Part shown: piece after piece, positions 20,041 through 29,101 of the stretch
How positions within the stretch are numbered: position 1 is the first letter of the stretch
Layout of the letters: every line of letters begins with the position of its first letter
Assembly: GCF_016522075.1 (NCBI RefSeq)
Contig: NZ_JAEHFW010000001.1
Location: forward strand, 806,001-870,000
Origin: Mucilaginibacter segetis
GTDB taxonomy: Bacteria; Bacteroidota; Bacteroidia; Sphingobacteriales; Sphingobacteriaceae
DNA: 64,000 bases
Reading direction: 5' to 3'
Notes under the pieces: model-generated
Told to the model about the DNA's origin: nothing
What the model saw: the letters and a program-made list of their open reading frames with translations, nothing else
The model's database searches: none
Made by a program: the position numbers and the translations under genes

Positions 20041-21837
20041 ATGAGCAGAAGAAAAAGCTTATACCAGCTAATTACTACTATTGTATTTATTGGTTTGCTT
20101 GTGAGCAGCGCGCTGTTTTCCAGGCAGCACTCGTTTCAGCAAAGCGGGAATAATTCTTTACAGGAAGCATCGGCCTTGAAAAAGTACGGTTTTTACCTTA
20201 CGCCCGACAATGCCGAAGCAAATATTACCTTCAGGCACACCCCACCCGAACTTGATAAAAAATTAAATAAGATAGCTCCGCAGATAGCATCAATGGGTGC
20301 GGCTGTTTCCGTAGTGGATTTTGATAACGACGGATGGAACGATCTGTATTTTACCAATAGTGGTACAGGTAGTAAAAACGCGCTTTACCGCAATTTGCAT
20401 AACGGAAAATTTCAGGATGTTGCAGCAGAAGTTGGCCTGGCCGACCTTAATACTAAGGGTACAGGCAGTTCAATGGGTGCCATTTGGGGCGATTATGATA
20501 ATGACGGCTTTACAGATATGTTGCTTTACAAATGGGGACAACCTGAATTGTTTCATAACATTAACGGTAAAAAATTTGAGCGTGTAACCGATAGCGGCTT
20601 GCCGGATTGGATAAACACGAATTCGGCCATCTGGTTCGATTTTAATAACGACGGATTACTTGATCTTTTTATAGGCGGATATTATAAACCGGAATTTAAG
20701 CTGAGCGAGCTGAACACCACTAAGATTATGCCCGAGAGTTTCCGTTATGCCAACAACGGCGGCCGTAACTATCTTTTGCTAAACACCGGAAACGGTAAGT
20801 TTAAGGATGTTACTGTTGAATACGGATTAACTTCTACCAAGTGGACACTTGCCGCAGGTGCCGCTGATTTTACAGGTGACGGTTACCCGGAATTGTATGT
20901 GGCCGACGATTATAATGTGGATGAATTTTACATTAACCAGGGCGGTAAAAAGTTTGTGGAAATGGGTAAACAGGCTGGTGTGGGCTTTACCCCTAAAAGC
21001 GGCATGAATACCTCTTTTGGCGATATCGGCAATGATGGTATGCTGGGTGTTTATACCACAAACATAACCGAAAAAGGAATTTTGATACAGGGCAATAATT
21101 ACTGGCAGCCACAAAGCGACAAGATGGAGCAACCCAAATTTGTTAATTTAGGGCAGCTATCGGGTATTGAAAATGCAGGCTGGAGTTACGGCGCGCAGTT
21201 TGGTGATCTTAATAACGATGGGTACATGGATTTGTATGTGGCGAATGGTTTTATTTCAGGCAAAAAAAACACCTCCTATTGGTACGATTATTCAAAGGTT
21301 ACGGGTGGCAACAGCAGCATTATAGGTGACGCTGATAACTGGCCGGATATGCAGGGAAAAAGCCAATCGGGATATGAGCAGAACAAGATATGGCTTAATA
21401 ACAGCGACGGGTTATTTGAAGATGTATCTGATGAAACCTGCCCGCCGGCAACATATGACAGCCGTTCTGTAGTGGTAGCCGACCTGTGGAACAGGGGAGT
21501 GCTGGATGTGGTTGTGGCCAACCAGAATAATGTGCCGCTTATTTATAAAAACCATGTGGAGGGCGGTAACCACTGGGTAGATTTCGACCTGCACGGTACA
21601 GCAAGCAATGCAAGTGCCGTTGGCGCTAAAGTAGTGCTGGAATGGAATGGGAAAAAGCAGGTACAGATAGTGACTGGCGGGATAGGTTTTTCGTCGCAAA
21701 ACCAACACAGGCTCCATTTTGGTATTGGTAAAAATACTAAAGTTGACCGTGTAACTATTTACTGGCCTTCGGGACGGGTTGACCATATTGAAAACCCAGG
21801 AATTGATAAACTACACCTGATTAACGAGAAAAAATAA
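20041..21837 (+). CDS. CRTAC1-type FG-GAP protein with ASPIC/UnbV domain
   Basis: A 598-residue exported protein with an N-terminal hydrophobic signal or anchor (residues about 8-27). At least five FG-GAP calcium loops are readable (DFDNDGWNDLYF, DYDNDGFTDMLL, DFNNDGLLDLF, DFTGDGYPELYV, DLNNDGYMDLYV), giving a beta-propeller. The C-terminal ASPIC/UnbV domain runs from GAKVVLEWNGKKQV to VTIYWPSGRVDHI. UnbV proteins are encoded in bacterial enediyne clusters and in many environmental Bacteroidota; their biochemical role is unsettled. Eight bases separate it from the UnbU-like gene, so the two form an operon. It shares repeat and ASPIC domains with the divergent lipoprotein but lacks TPRs. Confidence 0.88.
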   Translation: MSRRKSLYQLITTIVFIGLLVSSALFSRQHSFQQSGNNSLQEASALKKYGFYLTPDNAEANITFRHTPPELDKKLNKIAPQIASMGAAVSVVDFDNDGWNDLYFTNSGTGSKNALYRNLHNGKFQDVAAEVGLADLNTKGTGSSMGAIWGDYDNDGFTDMLLYKWGQPELFHNINGKKFERVTDSGLPDWINTNSAIWFDFNNDGLLDLFIGGYYKPEFKLSELNTTKIMPESFRYANNGGRNYLLLNTGNGKFKDVTVEYGLTSTKWTLAAGAADFTGDGYPELYVADDYNVDEFYINQGGKKFVEMGKQAGVGFTPKSGMNTSFGDIGNDGMLGVYTTNITEKGILIQGNNYWQPQSDKMEQPKFVNLGQLSGIENAGWSYGAQFGDLNNDGYMDLYVANGFISGKKNTSYWYDYSKVTGGNSSIIGDADNWPDMQGKSQSGYEQNKIWLNNSDGLFEDVSDETCPPATYDSRSVVVADLWNRGVLDVVVANQNNVPLIYKNHVEGGNHWVDFDLHGTASNASAVGAKVVLEWNGKKQVQIVTGGIGFSSQNQHRLHFGIGKNTKVDRVTIYWPSGRVDHIENPGIDKLHLINEKK

Positions 21838-21845
21838 TACGCCTG

Positions 21846-22694
21846 ATGCAAGAATCTAAAATACAATTACCGTTAAAAGCCGATACGCTATCTTTTTGGA
21901 CCAAAGACTATTTTAAGTATGTACCACCTGCTTTTCTCACCCTGATACTGCTCATCGGTCAGTTAAGTTTTGGTATACTGGATACTTACCTGAATATAAT
22001 TGCATCGGTATGTACAGCCATAATAGCCGAACTTATATTGGGCCGCCTGTTATTTGGGGTATGGAAAAATCCCGCCAGTGCTTATATCTCCGGCATTAGC
22101 GTAGGGATATTGATACGATCAAACATGGTGTGGCCCTATGTGGTTACCGCCCTGATCTCCATTATGTCGAAATATATACTGCGTTATAAGGGCCGCCATT
22201 TATGGAACCCGTCAAACTTCGGGGTATCGTGGATGTTGTTGATGGCTCCGCTGAGCGTGGCAGGCCTTAGTATACAATGGGGGAGTAATTTTTTGCCCTT
22301 AGCCGTAATATGGATATTGGGTTTAGTAATTGTTAACCGGGCAAAACGGCTGCATGTTACGCTTACGTATGTTATAAGCTTTGTTGTTTTAGCTTATGTA
22401 CGAAGTCTTATTACAGGTGATACCTTCCTTTCGGAAGTGTCGCCGCTTACCGGGCCGATGTATCAGCTGTTTGTGTTTTTTATGATCACTGACCCGCCAA
22501 CGGCCGTGTCTACTAAAAGAGGGCGGATACTGGTAGCCATATTAGTTGCAGTTGTTGAGTTTTTTTTACGGTTAGATAGCTTTATTTACGCGCCTTTTTA
22601 TGCCTTGTGCCTGGTTGGGCCCTTATCAAAATTTATTGATATGAAGATGCAGGCAAAAAAGCAGGTGATAATAACACAGCCAAAAAACGCATAG
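21846..22694 (+). CDS. UnbU-like membrane protein, NqrB/RnfD-related
   Basis: A 282-residue polytopic membrane protein with about eight to nine spans. HLWNPSNFGV and MITDPPTAV match conserved loops of NqrB/RnfD redox-pump subunits, which carry flavin and quinone sites. The covalent-FMN motif SGAT of NqrB/RnfD is not seen; the aligned segment reads SPLTGPMY. The pairing with an UnbV protein eight bases upstream matches the UnbU-UnbV arrangement of enediyne clusters, which supports this name over RnfD. No other Rnf or Nqr subunit is present. A role in transport or membrane electron transfer is inference. Confidence 0.78.
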   Translation: MQESKIQLPLKADTLSFWTKDYFKYVPPAFLTLILLIGQLSFGILDTYLNIIASVCTAIIAELILGRLLFGVWKNPASAYISGISVGILIRSNMVWPYVVTALISIMSKYILRYKGRHLWNPSNFGVSWMLLMAPLSVAGLSIQWGSNFLPLAVIWILGLVIVNRAKRLHVTLTYVISFVVLAYVRSLITGDTFLSEVSPLTGPMYQLFVFFMITDPPTAVSTKRGRILVAILVAVVEFFLRLDSFIYAPFYALCLVGPLSKFIDMKMQAKKQVIITQPKNA

Positions 22695-22750
22695 AATTTA
22701 TCGTATTACCTTTTCCTGTTAAAGATTGTGATACTTTGATTTTAATAAAT

Positions 22751-24151
22751 TTACCACACATAAGTACCAACATCGCCGCTACCCAGACTGGTCGCGGCGT
22801 ATTTACCTTTGTAGGTAATACTGAAGTTTTGGCGGCGCCCGTTCACGTTAACCACTATCATTACCATTTTACCGTCGGGCGTTTTAAATACCACGTTAGG
22901 TAACTTGTCCGATTTTGTGGATGCCACCCTCACCGAACCCGGTACTACAAACTTGGAAGCGTGTGCTATGGTATAATAGGCTATATTTTTGCTGAATTGA
23001 TCGCCCTGTATGGTTATTGCCCCCTGGCAAATAGGGCAACCGCCATCGTTGGTGTGCGGGTCGTTATTTTGGTCGGCAGCCAGGTTCCATAGTAGCACAT
23101 TTTTACTCCAGTTATTAGTAGCACCTATTATTAACCGCTCTACCGGCATACCTATGGTTGTTCCGTTGCGTTCAATTATCATCTGCTCGGTAAAATACAG
23201 GTTTTTAGCAGGGAACACCTCATGCACTTCGCTCATGGCATCAATAGTGCCGGCGTATAAATGGAAGCCACTGCCGTCAACATATTTGGCAGCTTCAGGG
23301 TCGGCCAGTATACTCATGGGGTACTCGGGCGTATCACAATTATGATCGAACAGTACAATTTTAGTTTTTATGCCCGCCGCTTTAAGAGCAGGCCCCAAGG
23401 CTGTTTTTATAAAAGTTGCCTGTTCGGGCGCGAACATTTGCATACTGGGGGTATTACGATCGTTAAGCGGTTCGTTTTGTATGGTGATGGCATCAATGGT
23501 AATTCCCTGCTGTTGCATGGCTTTAATATACTTTACAAAGTAATCCGCATAAACCTTGTAATATTCCGGCTTAAGCTGTCCGCCTTTAATGTTGTTGTTG
23601 GTTTTCATCCAGCAGGGGGCGGTCCAGGGCGAGGATAATATTTTAATATTTTTATTGATCGCCAATATCTCCTTTAAAACCGGTACCACATCATTCATAT
23701 CCTGACTAAGGCTGAACTTTTTTAGTGACGGATCAGTTTCACCATCGGGCATATCATCGTAGGTAAATACGCTTTGGTTAAGATCAGACGCGCCGATGCT
23801 CAGCCTTAAATAACTCACGCCGATATTATTCCCGTCGCTTGCAAAAACATCTTTTAATAAAGCAGTACGAGCGGCGGGGCTCATGGCTTTTATGAGCATG
23901 GCGCTTCCGCCGGTAAGGGCAAAGCCAAAACCGTCTATAGTTTGAAAGGTTTTTGTATCATCAATACTGATCTGTTGACCGGTGGTTGTATTTTCTGCAA
24001 ACGGGATGGTTTCCTTTTGTAGCTCAAACTCGCTTTTCCGGTTAACCGTACTTAACCATAAACTCGCGTTTTGAGCGGAAGCGGGCATGGTTAGCAAAAT
24101 AGTGATTAGTGATAAAATGAAGTGTCGGAATATGGCTTTTGCGAAATACAT
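22751..24151 (-). CDS. secreted GH30-family glycosidase
   Basis: A 466-residue exported glycoside hydrolase. The ATG at 24151 was preferred over an upstream in-frame start because it gives a clean signal peptide ending in SAQ. Early motifs QTIDGFGFALTGGSA, the acid/base Glu227 in IQNEPLN and the nucleophile Glu322 in YFTEQM identify clan GH-A family 30 (glucosylceramidase / endo-1,6-beta-glucanase type). A C-terminal beta domain follows from about residue 390. The family retains anomeric configuration. The likely polymer is a beta-1,6-glucan or xylan-like chain, but the subfamily cannot be fixed by eye. It is transcribed alone. Confidence 0.9.
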   Translation of the reverse strand: MYFAKAIFRHFILSLITILLTMPASAQNASLWLSTVNRKSEFELQKETIPFAENTTTGQQISIDDTKTFQTIDGFGFALTGGSAMLIKAMSPAARTALLKDVFASDGNNIGVSYLRLSIGASDLNQSVFTYDDMPDGETDPSLKKFSLSQDMNDVVPVLKEILAINKNIKILSSPWTAPCWMKTNNNIKGGQLKPEYYKVYADYFVKYIKAMQQQGITIDAITIQNEPLNDRNTPSMQMFAPEQATFIKTALGPALKAAGIKTKIVLFDHNCDTPEYPMSILADPEAAKYVDGSGFHLYAGTIDAMSEVHEVFPAKNLYFTEQMIIERNGTTIGMPVERLIIGATNNWSKNVLLWNLAADQNNDPHTNDGGCPICQGAITIQGDQFSKNIAYYTIAHASKFVVPGSVRVASTKSDKLPNVVFKTPDGKMVMIVVNVNGRRQNFSITYKGKYAATSLGSGDVGTYVW

Positions 24152-24328
24152 CTGTAGTGTTTTTTTTAATTGATTAAGACAAGTATAGGTAATTACTTTT
24201 TTTATAAGGTGTACATAATTATCCAATTGGTATACACAAGGTATACTCCTATTAAATGTAATGCTATATAACATTTATATAATATAGTTCTATTTTGCTT
24301 TACCTGTAATTTATTTGTTCATAACTTC

Positions 24329-24358
24329 TTGATAAAATGTAATTAATATTTAACTTTG
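24329..24358 (+). promoter_or_regulatory. Bacteroidota sigma-A-type promoter
   Basis: TTG (24329-24331) and TAACTTTG (24351-24358) are separated by 19 nt, matching the -33 TTG / -7 TAnnTTTG consensus. The ATG at 24380 follows 21 nt after the -7 box, which supports that start for the next gene. Confidence 0.75.
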
Positions 24359-24379
24359 CATATCAAAGTACTTTTAAAT

Positions 24380-24718
24380 ATGACACAAGCAAATTTTTTA
24401 TCCTTGAAGCCTGTATTTACTCCGGTTTTAGGCAAACGTATAATGGCAGGTGCTTTAATAGGTTTGGCGCTAACCGGCTTTTTTGTAATAGGTGCCGGCA
24501 AGGGAAATCCTGCCTGGGGAAATTATTGGCAAATAAAGCCACTGTTGTTAACGCCGAGTATAGGAGCTTTTGTGGGTATATGTTATGATATAACCGAATC
24601 TTTACGCAAATTAAATGGCTGGTTGGGCAAAGTGTTTTGGGTATTAAGCATATTGGGTTATGTAATTGGTATGTGGTTTGGCCTGATACTTGGCCTTGCC
24701 GGTACGATGTGGACCTAA
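24380..24718 (+). CDS. small membrane protein upstream of a DoxX-like gene
   Basis: A 112-residue protein with three to four hydrophobic segments (about 24-44, 58-75 and 83-110). The ATG at 24380 was chosen over an in-frame TTG at 24356 because a strong promoter overlaps the latter. It is 19 bp upstream of the DoxX-like gene on the same strand and so probably co-transcribed. I do not recognise the family. The composition fits an inner-membrane protein without catalytic residues. Confidence 0.65.
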   Translation: MTQANFLSLKPVFTPVLGKRIMAGALIGLALTGFFVIGAGKGNPAWGNYWQIKPLLLTPSIGAFVGICYDITESLRKLNGWLGKVFWVLSILGYVIGMWFGLILGLAGTMWT

Positions 24719-24737
24719 TTATTCGGAAATTTAAGTA

Positions 24738-25472
24738 ATGAATGTTAATCTGAAATTAGACAACTGGCATGCAAAAGCCAAAGCCAACCGTTGGCTTCGT
24801 TATTTCACGGTGTTTAACCGTTTAGCTTTGGCAGCAGGTTTTCTGCCTGCAGGCATTGTCAAGATCATGGGGGAACGATTTGCCAGTGGTTTATCAGTTA
24901 ATCATCCTATGGGGCACTATCTGGAGGCCCTTCACCTCACCGGTTATTATTATCCATTTATTGGAGTAGTGCAAATTTTAGCAGCTATTTTACTGCTTGT
25001 ACCACGTACCGCTACACTTGGTGCAATAATTTATTTTCCGGTGATATTGAATATTTGTGTGCTCTCATTCGCGGTAAGGTTTGACGGATCGTTACTAACG
25101 TCGCCTTTAATGGTATTGGCAAACATGTATCTTTTATGTTGGGATTATGATAAGCTGAAATACATTTTTTTATATAAAAAAACGATTCCGCAAAGCCAAC
25201 TACATGTTCAGCCTGTTTTAAATAATAAGTTCCCGGTTGCATTTTTTGCCGGAGTTGCCCTATGCATTGCTGTGTTAGTATTGGTGATTACTCATGTTTT
25301 CGATATCATGCCTCATAACAATTTAGCTGATTGCGAACTGCAATGCGGTAATAACAGATATCCGGATGCGTGCCATGTGTTTTGTAATGATATTCATAAG
25401 CGAGGGAAATCACTGGGCGAGAGCCTTAATGAATATCACAAGGCTATAAAAAGTACCACATTACACAAATAA
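24738..25472 (+). CDS. DoxX-like membrane protein with C-terminal twin CX3C segment
   Basis: A 244-residue protein. The first 160 residues hold four spans of the DoxX type (FNRLALAAGFLPAGIVKI, YYPFIGVVQILAAILLLVPR). A fifth span near 165-190 is followed by a short tail with two CX3C pairs, CELQC and CHVFC, spaced by eight residues. DoxX-like proteins are often linked to thiol or quinone redox at the membrane. Paired Cys in a probably extracytoplasmic tail would fit a disulfide hairpin, but this is inference. It is the second gene of a two-gene unit. Confidence 0.75.
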   Translation: MNVNLKLDNWHAKAKANRWLRYFTVFNRLALAAGFLPAGIVKIMGERFASGLSVNHPMGHYLEALHLTGYYYPFIGVVQILAAILLLVPRTATLGAIIYFPVILNICVLSFAVRFDGSLLTSPLMVLANMYLLCWDYDKLKYIFLYKKTIPQSQLHVQPVLNNKFPVAFFAGVALCIAVLVLVITHVFDIMPHNNLADCELQCGNNRYPDACHVFCNDIHKRGKSLGESLNEYHKAIKSTTLHK

Positions 25473-25596
25473 GAGATTACCCCCCCCCGGTTCTTTTAAA
25501 GCGTACTCGTTTTGGCTACAAAAATCTACGATTAGGTTACAAACCGCAAAGCGCTTCTACAGACCTTTGATGTATTAATACTTAACGATAAAAATT

Positions 25597-26439
25597 ATGA
25601 CACATCAAAAGGATAATAAAGTATGGTTTATAACCGGTACATCCCGTGGTTTTGGACGGGTTTGGGCTGATGCAGCATTAAAACGAGGCGATAAGGTTGC
25701 TGCTACTGCACGTAATTTGGATAGCATTGCTGATCTTAAAGAAAAATATGGAGATAACGTGCTCACGTTAGAGTTGGACGTTACTAATCATAACCAGGCG
25801 AAGGCGGCTGTGGAGCAGGCACACGCGCACTTTGGCAGGCTTGACATTGTTTTTAACAATGCAGGTTACTCTTTAGTAGGTACTATTGAAGAGGCGGGTG
25901 CAGATGATGTGCGGGCGATGTATGAAACAAATATATTCGGTGCACTTGCGGTGATACAGGCTGCATTGCCATTGTTGCGGGAGCAAGGATATGGTCACAT
26001 ATTGGGTACATCAAGCAATCTTGGTCATGTAGTATTGCCTGTTATAGGCTATTATTGTTCCTCTAAATGGGCGTTTGAGGCAATACATGAAAGCCTTGCC
26101 GAAGAGGTTAAAGCATTTGGTATTAAGGTAACCATAATTGAACCGGGCGCCTATGCAACAGAATTTGGCAGTCAGGAATCTTTAAAATTTGCGCCGGGCC
26201 TTGATGTTTACACCGGCTTTAAAGAACAATTTTTTGAAGGGTTGAGAAATATGGAAAGGGGAGACCCTGCAGCAACGCCACAAGCGCTGTTTAAAGTAGT
26301 AGATGCGGAAAACCCGCCATTGCGCTTTAACTTGGGCAGTCATAACTTGCCATGGACGCGGGCAGCATATACAGAAAGGCTGGCATCATGGGAAGAATGG
26401 GATGCTGTATCCAGTTCGGCACAGGGAATATCAAAATAA
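25597..26439 (+). CDS. short-chain dehydrogenase/reductase
   Basis: A 280-residue classical SDR. TGTSRGFGR is the nucleotide-binding glycine motif, NNAG is intact, and the catalytic Tyr and Lys lie in YYCSSKWA. The TGxxxGxG signature with Arg after the first Ser suggests NADP(H) preference. The substrate is unknown; proteins of this sort in Bacteroidota are usually labelled SDR oxidoreductases. An AraC-type regulator gene follows on the same strand after 81 bp that contain a perfect palindrome, so that regulator is a candidate controller. A run of nine C lies 100 bp upstream. Confidence 0.92.
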   Translation: MTHQKDNKVWFITGTSRGFGRVWADAALKRGDKVAATARNLDSIADLKEKYGDNVLTLELDVTNHNQAKAAVEQAHAHFGRLDIVFNNAGYSLVGTIEEAGADDVRAMYETNIFGALAVIQAALPLLREQGYGHILGTSSNLGHVVLPVIGYYCSSKWAFEAIHESLAEEVKAFGIKVTIIEPGAYATEFGSQESLKFAPGLDVYTGFKEQFFEGLRNMERGDPAATPQALFKVVDAENPPLRFNLGSHNLPWTRAAYTERLASWEEWDAVSSSAQGISK

Positions 26440-26465
26440 ATTCAAAATTGCTATAAGAAGCATCA

Positions 26466-26502
26466 ATGATAACCGATATTTAAAATATATATCGGTTATC
26501 AT
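26466..26502. promoter_or_regulatory. perfect 14-bp palindrome before an AraC-type gene
   Basis: ATGATAACCGATAT (26466-26479) is repeated inverted at 26489-26502 across a 9-nt AT spacer. It ends 18 nt before the regulator's ATG and starts 26 nt after the SDR stop. No T-tract follows, so an operator is more likely than a terminator, though a terminator for the SDR cannot be excluded. Confidence 0.6.
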
Positions 26503-26520
26503 CGTATTAATTGCTTAAAC

Positions 26521-27441
26521 ATGAAAAAGGAAGAAAATATCCCTTATAAATTTGAGTCGCTATCAGATGCTTACCGTGTTTTTGGCTTGCCTAAACCTAA
26601 ACATCCGTTAATAAGCATGATCAATGGGGCTCATGATGAAATTGATATTAGCAGGTTTCCTCAAAACCATGTGTTAAGCTTTTATAAAATAGCGTATAAA
26701 CCCAAATTAAGCGGAAAATTAAAGTACGGTCAAAGTTACTATGATTTTGATGAGGGCGGGTTATTATTCGCATCTCCGGGGCAGGTTATCGGTAGTAATA
26801 ACAACGAGGCCAGTGTATGTTCTGAATATACCTTACTTATTCATCCGGATTTCTTTTTAGGTTACCCGTTGGCCAAAACTATTAAGCAATATGGTTTTTT
26901 CTCTTACTCCGCCAATGAGACCCTGCATCTTTCAGAAAAGGAAAAAGCAATTATCATTTCCATTTTTAAGATTATGGAGGAAGAACTAAACAGCAGGATA
27001 GATGATTTTAGCCAGGACGTTATTATTGCTCAAATTGAGTTGATGCTGAATTATGCCAACCGGTTTTATAAACGACAGTTTATTACCCGTAAAGCGGTAA
27101 ATAATGATCTGCTACAAAAACTGGAAGAAGTTTTAAATGAATATTTCGATAAAGAAAAATCCTTAAACCGGGGAATTCCAACGGTGCAATACCTTGCCGA
27201 GAAGCTGAATATATCGCCAAGTTATTTAAGTGATATGCTTCGTTCGCTCACGGGGCAAAACGCTCAACAGCATATTCATCATAAATTAATAGAAAAAGCT
27301 AAGGAGAAATTATCGGTAACCGGTTTATCTGTAAGTGAAATTGCTTACGAACTTGGTTTTGAGCATCCACAATCTTTCAGCAAGTTATTTAAAACAAAAA
27401 CTAATCAGTCGCCATTAGAGTTCAGGCGATCATTTAACTAA
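26521..27441 (+). CDS. AraC-family transcriptional regulator
   Basis: A 306-residue regulator. The N-terminal about 190 residues form a cupin-like sensor domain (SFYKIAYKPKLSGKLKYG, FASPGQVIGSNN). The C-terminal 100 residues are two helix-turn-helix motifs of AraC type: VQYLAEKLNISPSYLSDMLR, then SVSEIAYELGFEHPQSFSKL. The perfect palindrome just upstream may be its own operator. The SDR gene before it is the natural target. The ligand is unknown. It is convergent with the serine hydrolase gene downstream, with 27 bp between stops. Confidence 0.93.
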   Translation: MKKEENIPYKFESLSDAYRVFGLPKPKHPLISMINGAHDEIDISRFPQNHVLSFYKIAYKPKLSGKLKYGQSYYDFDEGGLLFASPGQVIGSNNNEASVCSEYTLLIHPDFFLGYPLAKTIKQYGFFSYSANETLHLSEKEKAIIISIFKIMEEELNSRIDDFSQDVIIAQIELMLNYANRFYKRQFITRKAVNNDLLQKLEEVLNEYFDKEKSLNRGIPTVQYLAEKLNISPSYLSDMLRSLTGQNAQQHIHHKLIEKAKEKLSVTGLSVSEIAYELGFEHPQSFSKLFKTKTNQSPLEFRRSFN

Positions 27442-27468
27442 TAAGAATATGCAGGATGTAAAGATGAG

Positions 27469-28515
27469 CTATTTGGCGTGCTGCTTTCGTAAAATCTTAA
27501 CTATTCTATTATAAACGATCTCTGATACATTCCAGCTGTAACCACCGCTTGTGTTAGCAAACTGAATAACAACAGCGTCAATATCTTTATGATATCTGGC
27601 AATACTCGAGTATCCGGGCAATAATCCGGTATGTTCATAAGTATAAATTGATGAATAAATGGCTTGTTCGTTATCATTTAACAAAGAGCCATCGTTCAAT
27701 GCCCTTAAAAATACACCAACATCCTGTGCGGTAGCTACCATTGAACCGGCAGGGCTTGTAAAATCATTTCGTTTTAAATCAGCGTTATAACCCACGCTGT
27801 ACCCGCTCATAACATCATCAATATTCGCTTCGCTAAGTAAGCAGTAGGTGTTGTGCAGTTTAAGCAGTTTTAAAATTTCGTTCCTGATATACTCGTGATG
27901 ACTATATCCCAATGTTTTATCAAGGATTTCTCCTATCAGCAAATAATTAGTGTTTGAATAACTATATTTTTTACCGGGTTCAAAATCGGCAGGCTTATCC
28001 AGCACCAATTCAAGGGTTTTTCTATTGTCTTTGGGTGGATTTTCCCAAAAATTGGGAGTGTCAGTAAAATTAGGAATTCCGCTTCTGTGGCTCACAAGCA
28101 TTCTCAAGGTAATTTTATCGGCATTTTCAATTCTGCCGGCCAACTCCGGCAGGTAATCAGCGAGGGTTTTATCTAAAGACAAACGTTTATCGTTTACCAG
28201 TTTGGCAACTGCAACAGCTACGTATAACTTGCTTATGCTGGCAATTTTAAACAATGACCGTGGGTTTGCCGCAACTCTGTGCTCCCGGTTTTTCCAGCCG
28301 GCTGCATAAAATGCCGGTGGTTTGCCAGCTTCATCAACATACACAATCATCCCGTCCAGTCCGTATTTAATACCATCGTTTACTTGTTCCTGAACAGTAT
28401 CAGGCAGAGGGGTTATCCACGCCCTTACCAAAACCCACGGCACAAAAAACAAAGAGCATACGCTTGCAGCAATAAAAACTATTCTGAGTATTCGTTTTGT
28501 TTGTTTTTTGGCCAT
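27469..28515 (-). CDS. serine hydrolase, class C beta-lactamase-like
   Basis: A 348-residue penicillin-binding-protein-like hydrolase with an N-terminal membrane anchor or signal (residues about 10-30). The SxxK motif is Ser93-Ile-Ser-Lys96 and YSN (in KYSYSNTNYLLIGE) is the second motif. HTGLLPGY occupies the place of the usual KTG/HTG box. Such proteins act as D-Ala peptidases, esterases or beta-lactamases in the periplasm; which applies cannot be told from sequence. It stands alone on the minus strand, so no pathway is implied. Confidence 0.9.
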   Translation of the reverse strand: MAKKQTKRILRIVFIAASVCSLFFVPWVLVRAWITPLPDTVQEQVNDGIKYGLDGMIVYVDEAGKPPAFYAAGWKNREHRVAANPRSLFKIASISKLYVAVAVAKLVNDKRLSLDKTLADYLPELAGRIENADKITLRMLVSHRSGIPNFTDTPNFWENPPKDNRKTLELVLDKPADFEPGKKYSYSNTNYLLIGEILDKTLGYSHHEYIRNEILKLLKLHNTYCLLSEANIDDVMSGYSVGYNADLKRNDFTSPAGSMVATAQDVGVFLRALNDGSLLNDNEQAIYSSIYTYEHTGLLPGYSSIARYHKDIDAVVIQFANTSGGYSWNVSEIVYNRIVKILRKQHAK

Positions 28516-28750
28516 GATGTGATACGGTTTTCAGGAAGGGTATTAATAAATGCTGACTAAAATTTAATTAAGAGATTGTTTAAAATCTCCGTCAAATACT
28601 CCTAATATAATAATTATTGCACAGTATGTGAGATTACTGCGCCTTTTACGGAGTGTATGTGCTGGATAAAAAAGAAAATAATACTGTTTTTAAGATAATA
28701 GGTATTATTCTTCGATCGCACAATACTGTTTTACTTTCATTTATAAAGGG

Positions 28751-29101
28751 TTATTTCCGTAATATCTTTTCCATTGCCTTTCCCTTTGCCAATTCATCAA
28801 TCAGCTTATCCAAATAGCGAACTTTCTGCATCAGTTTATCTTCTATTTCTTCTACACGATAACCGCAAATAACCCCGGTTATTTTTGAAACATTAGCATT
28901 TAATTGTGGAGCCTGCGCAAAAAAATTTTCAAAATCAGTTTTGTCATCTATGTGCTTTTGTAAGGTCTGTTGGTTATATCCTGTCAGCCAAAATATAATT
29001 TCATCTACCTCGGCAATGGTGCGCCCTTTTTTCTCCGCTTTGTTAATATAATGCGGATAAACACTTGCAAAAGACATTTTGTATACTCTTGTATTGTCCA
29101 T
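28751..29101 (-). CDS. DUF2200 family protein
   Basis: A 116-residue soluble protein. The ATG at 29101 ([19 protein letters not shown]) is the usual N-terminus of DUF2200 proteins, whereas an upstream in-frame start at 29122 adds seven extra residues. Conserved features are [19 protein letters not shown] and [14 protein letters not shown]. The family is widespread in bacteria with no assigned function. It lies alone between the serine hydrolase and the PhyH dioxygenase genes. Confidence 0.87.
   Translation of the reverse strand: MDNTRVYKMSFASVYPHYINKAEKKGRTIAEVDEIIFWLTGYNQQTLQKHIDDKTDFENFFAQAPQLNANVSKITGVICGYRVEEIEDKLMQKVRYLDKLIDELAKGKAMEKILRK

Noticed and set aside
16290..22694. Enediyne biosynthetic cluster
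   Set aside because: Only UnbU/UnbV-like genes are present; no enediyne polyketide synthase or its partner genes are in the window.
25482..25490. Run of nine C residues
   Set aside because: A homopolymer with no partner structure; likely neutral or sequencing-prone.
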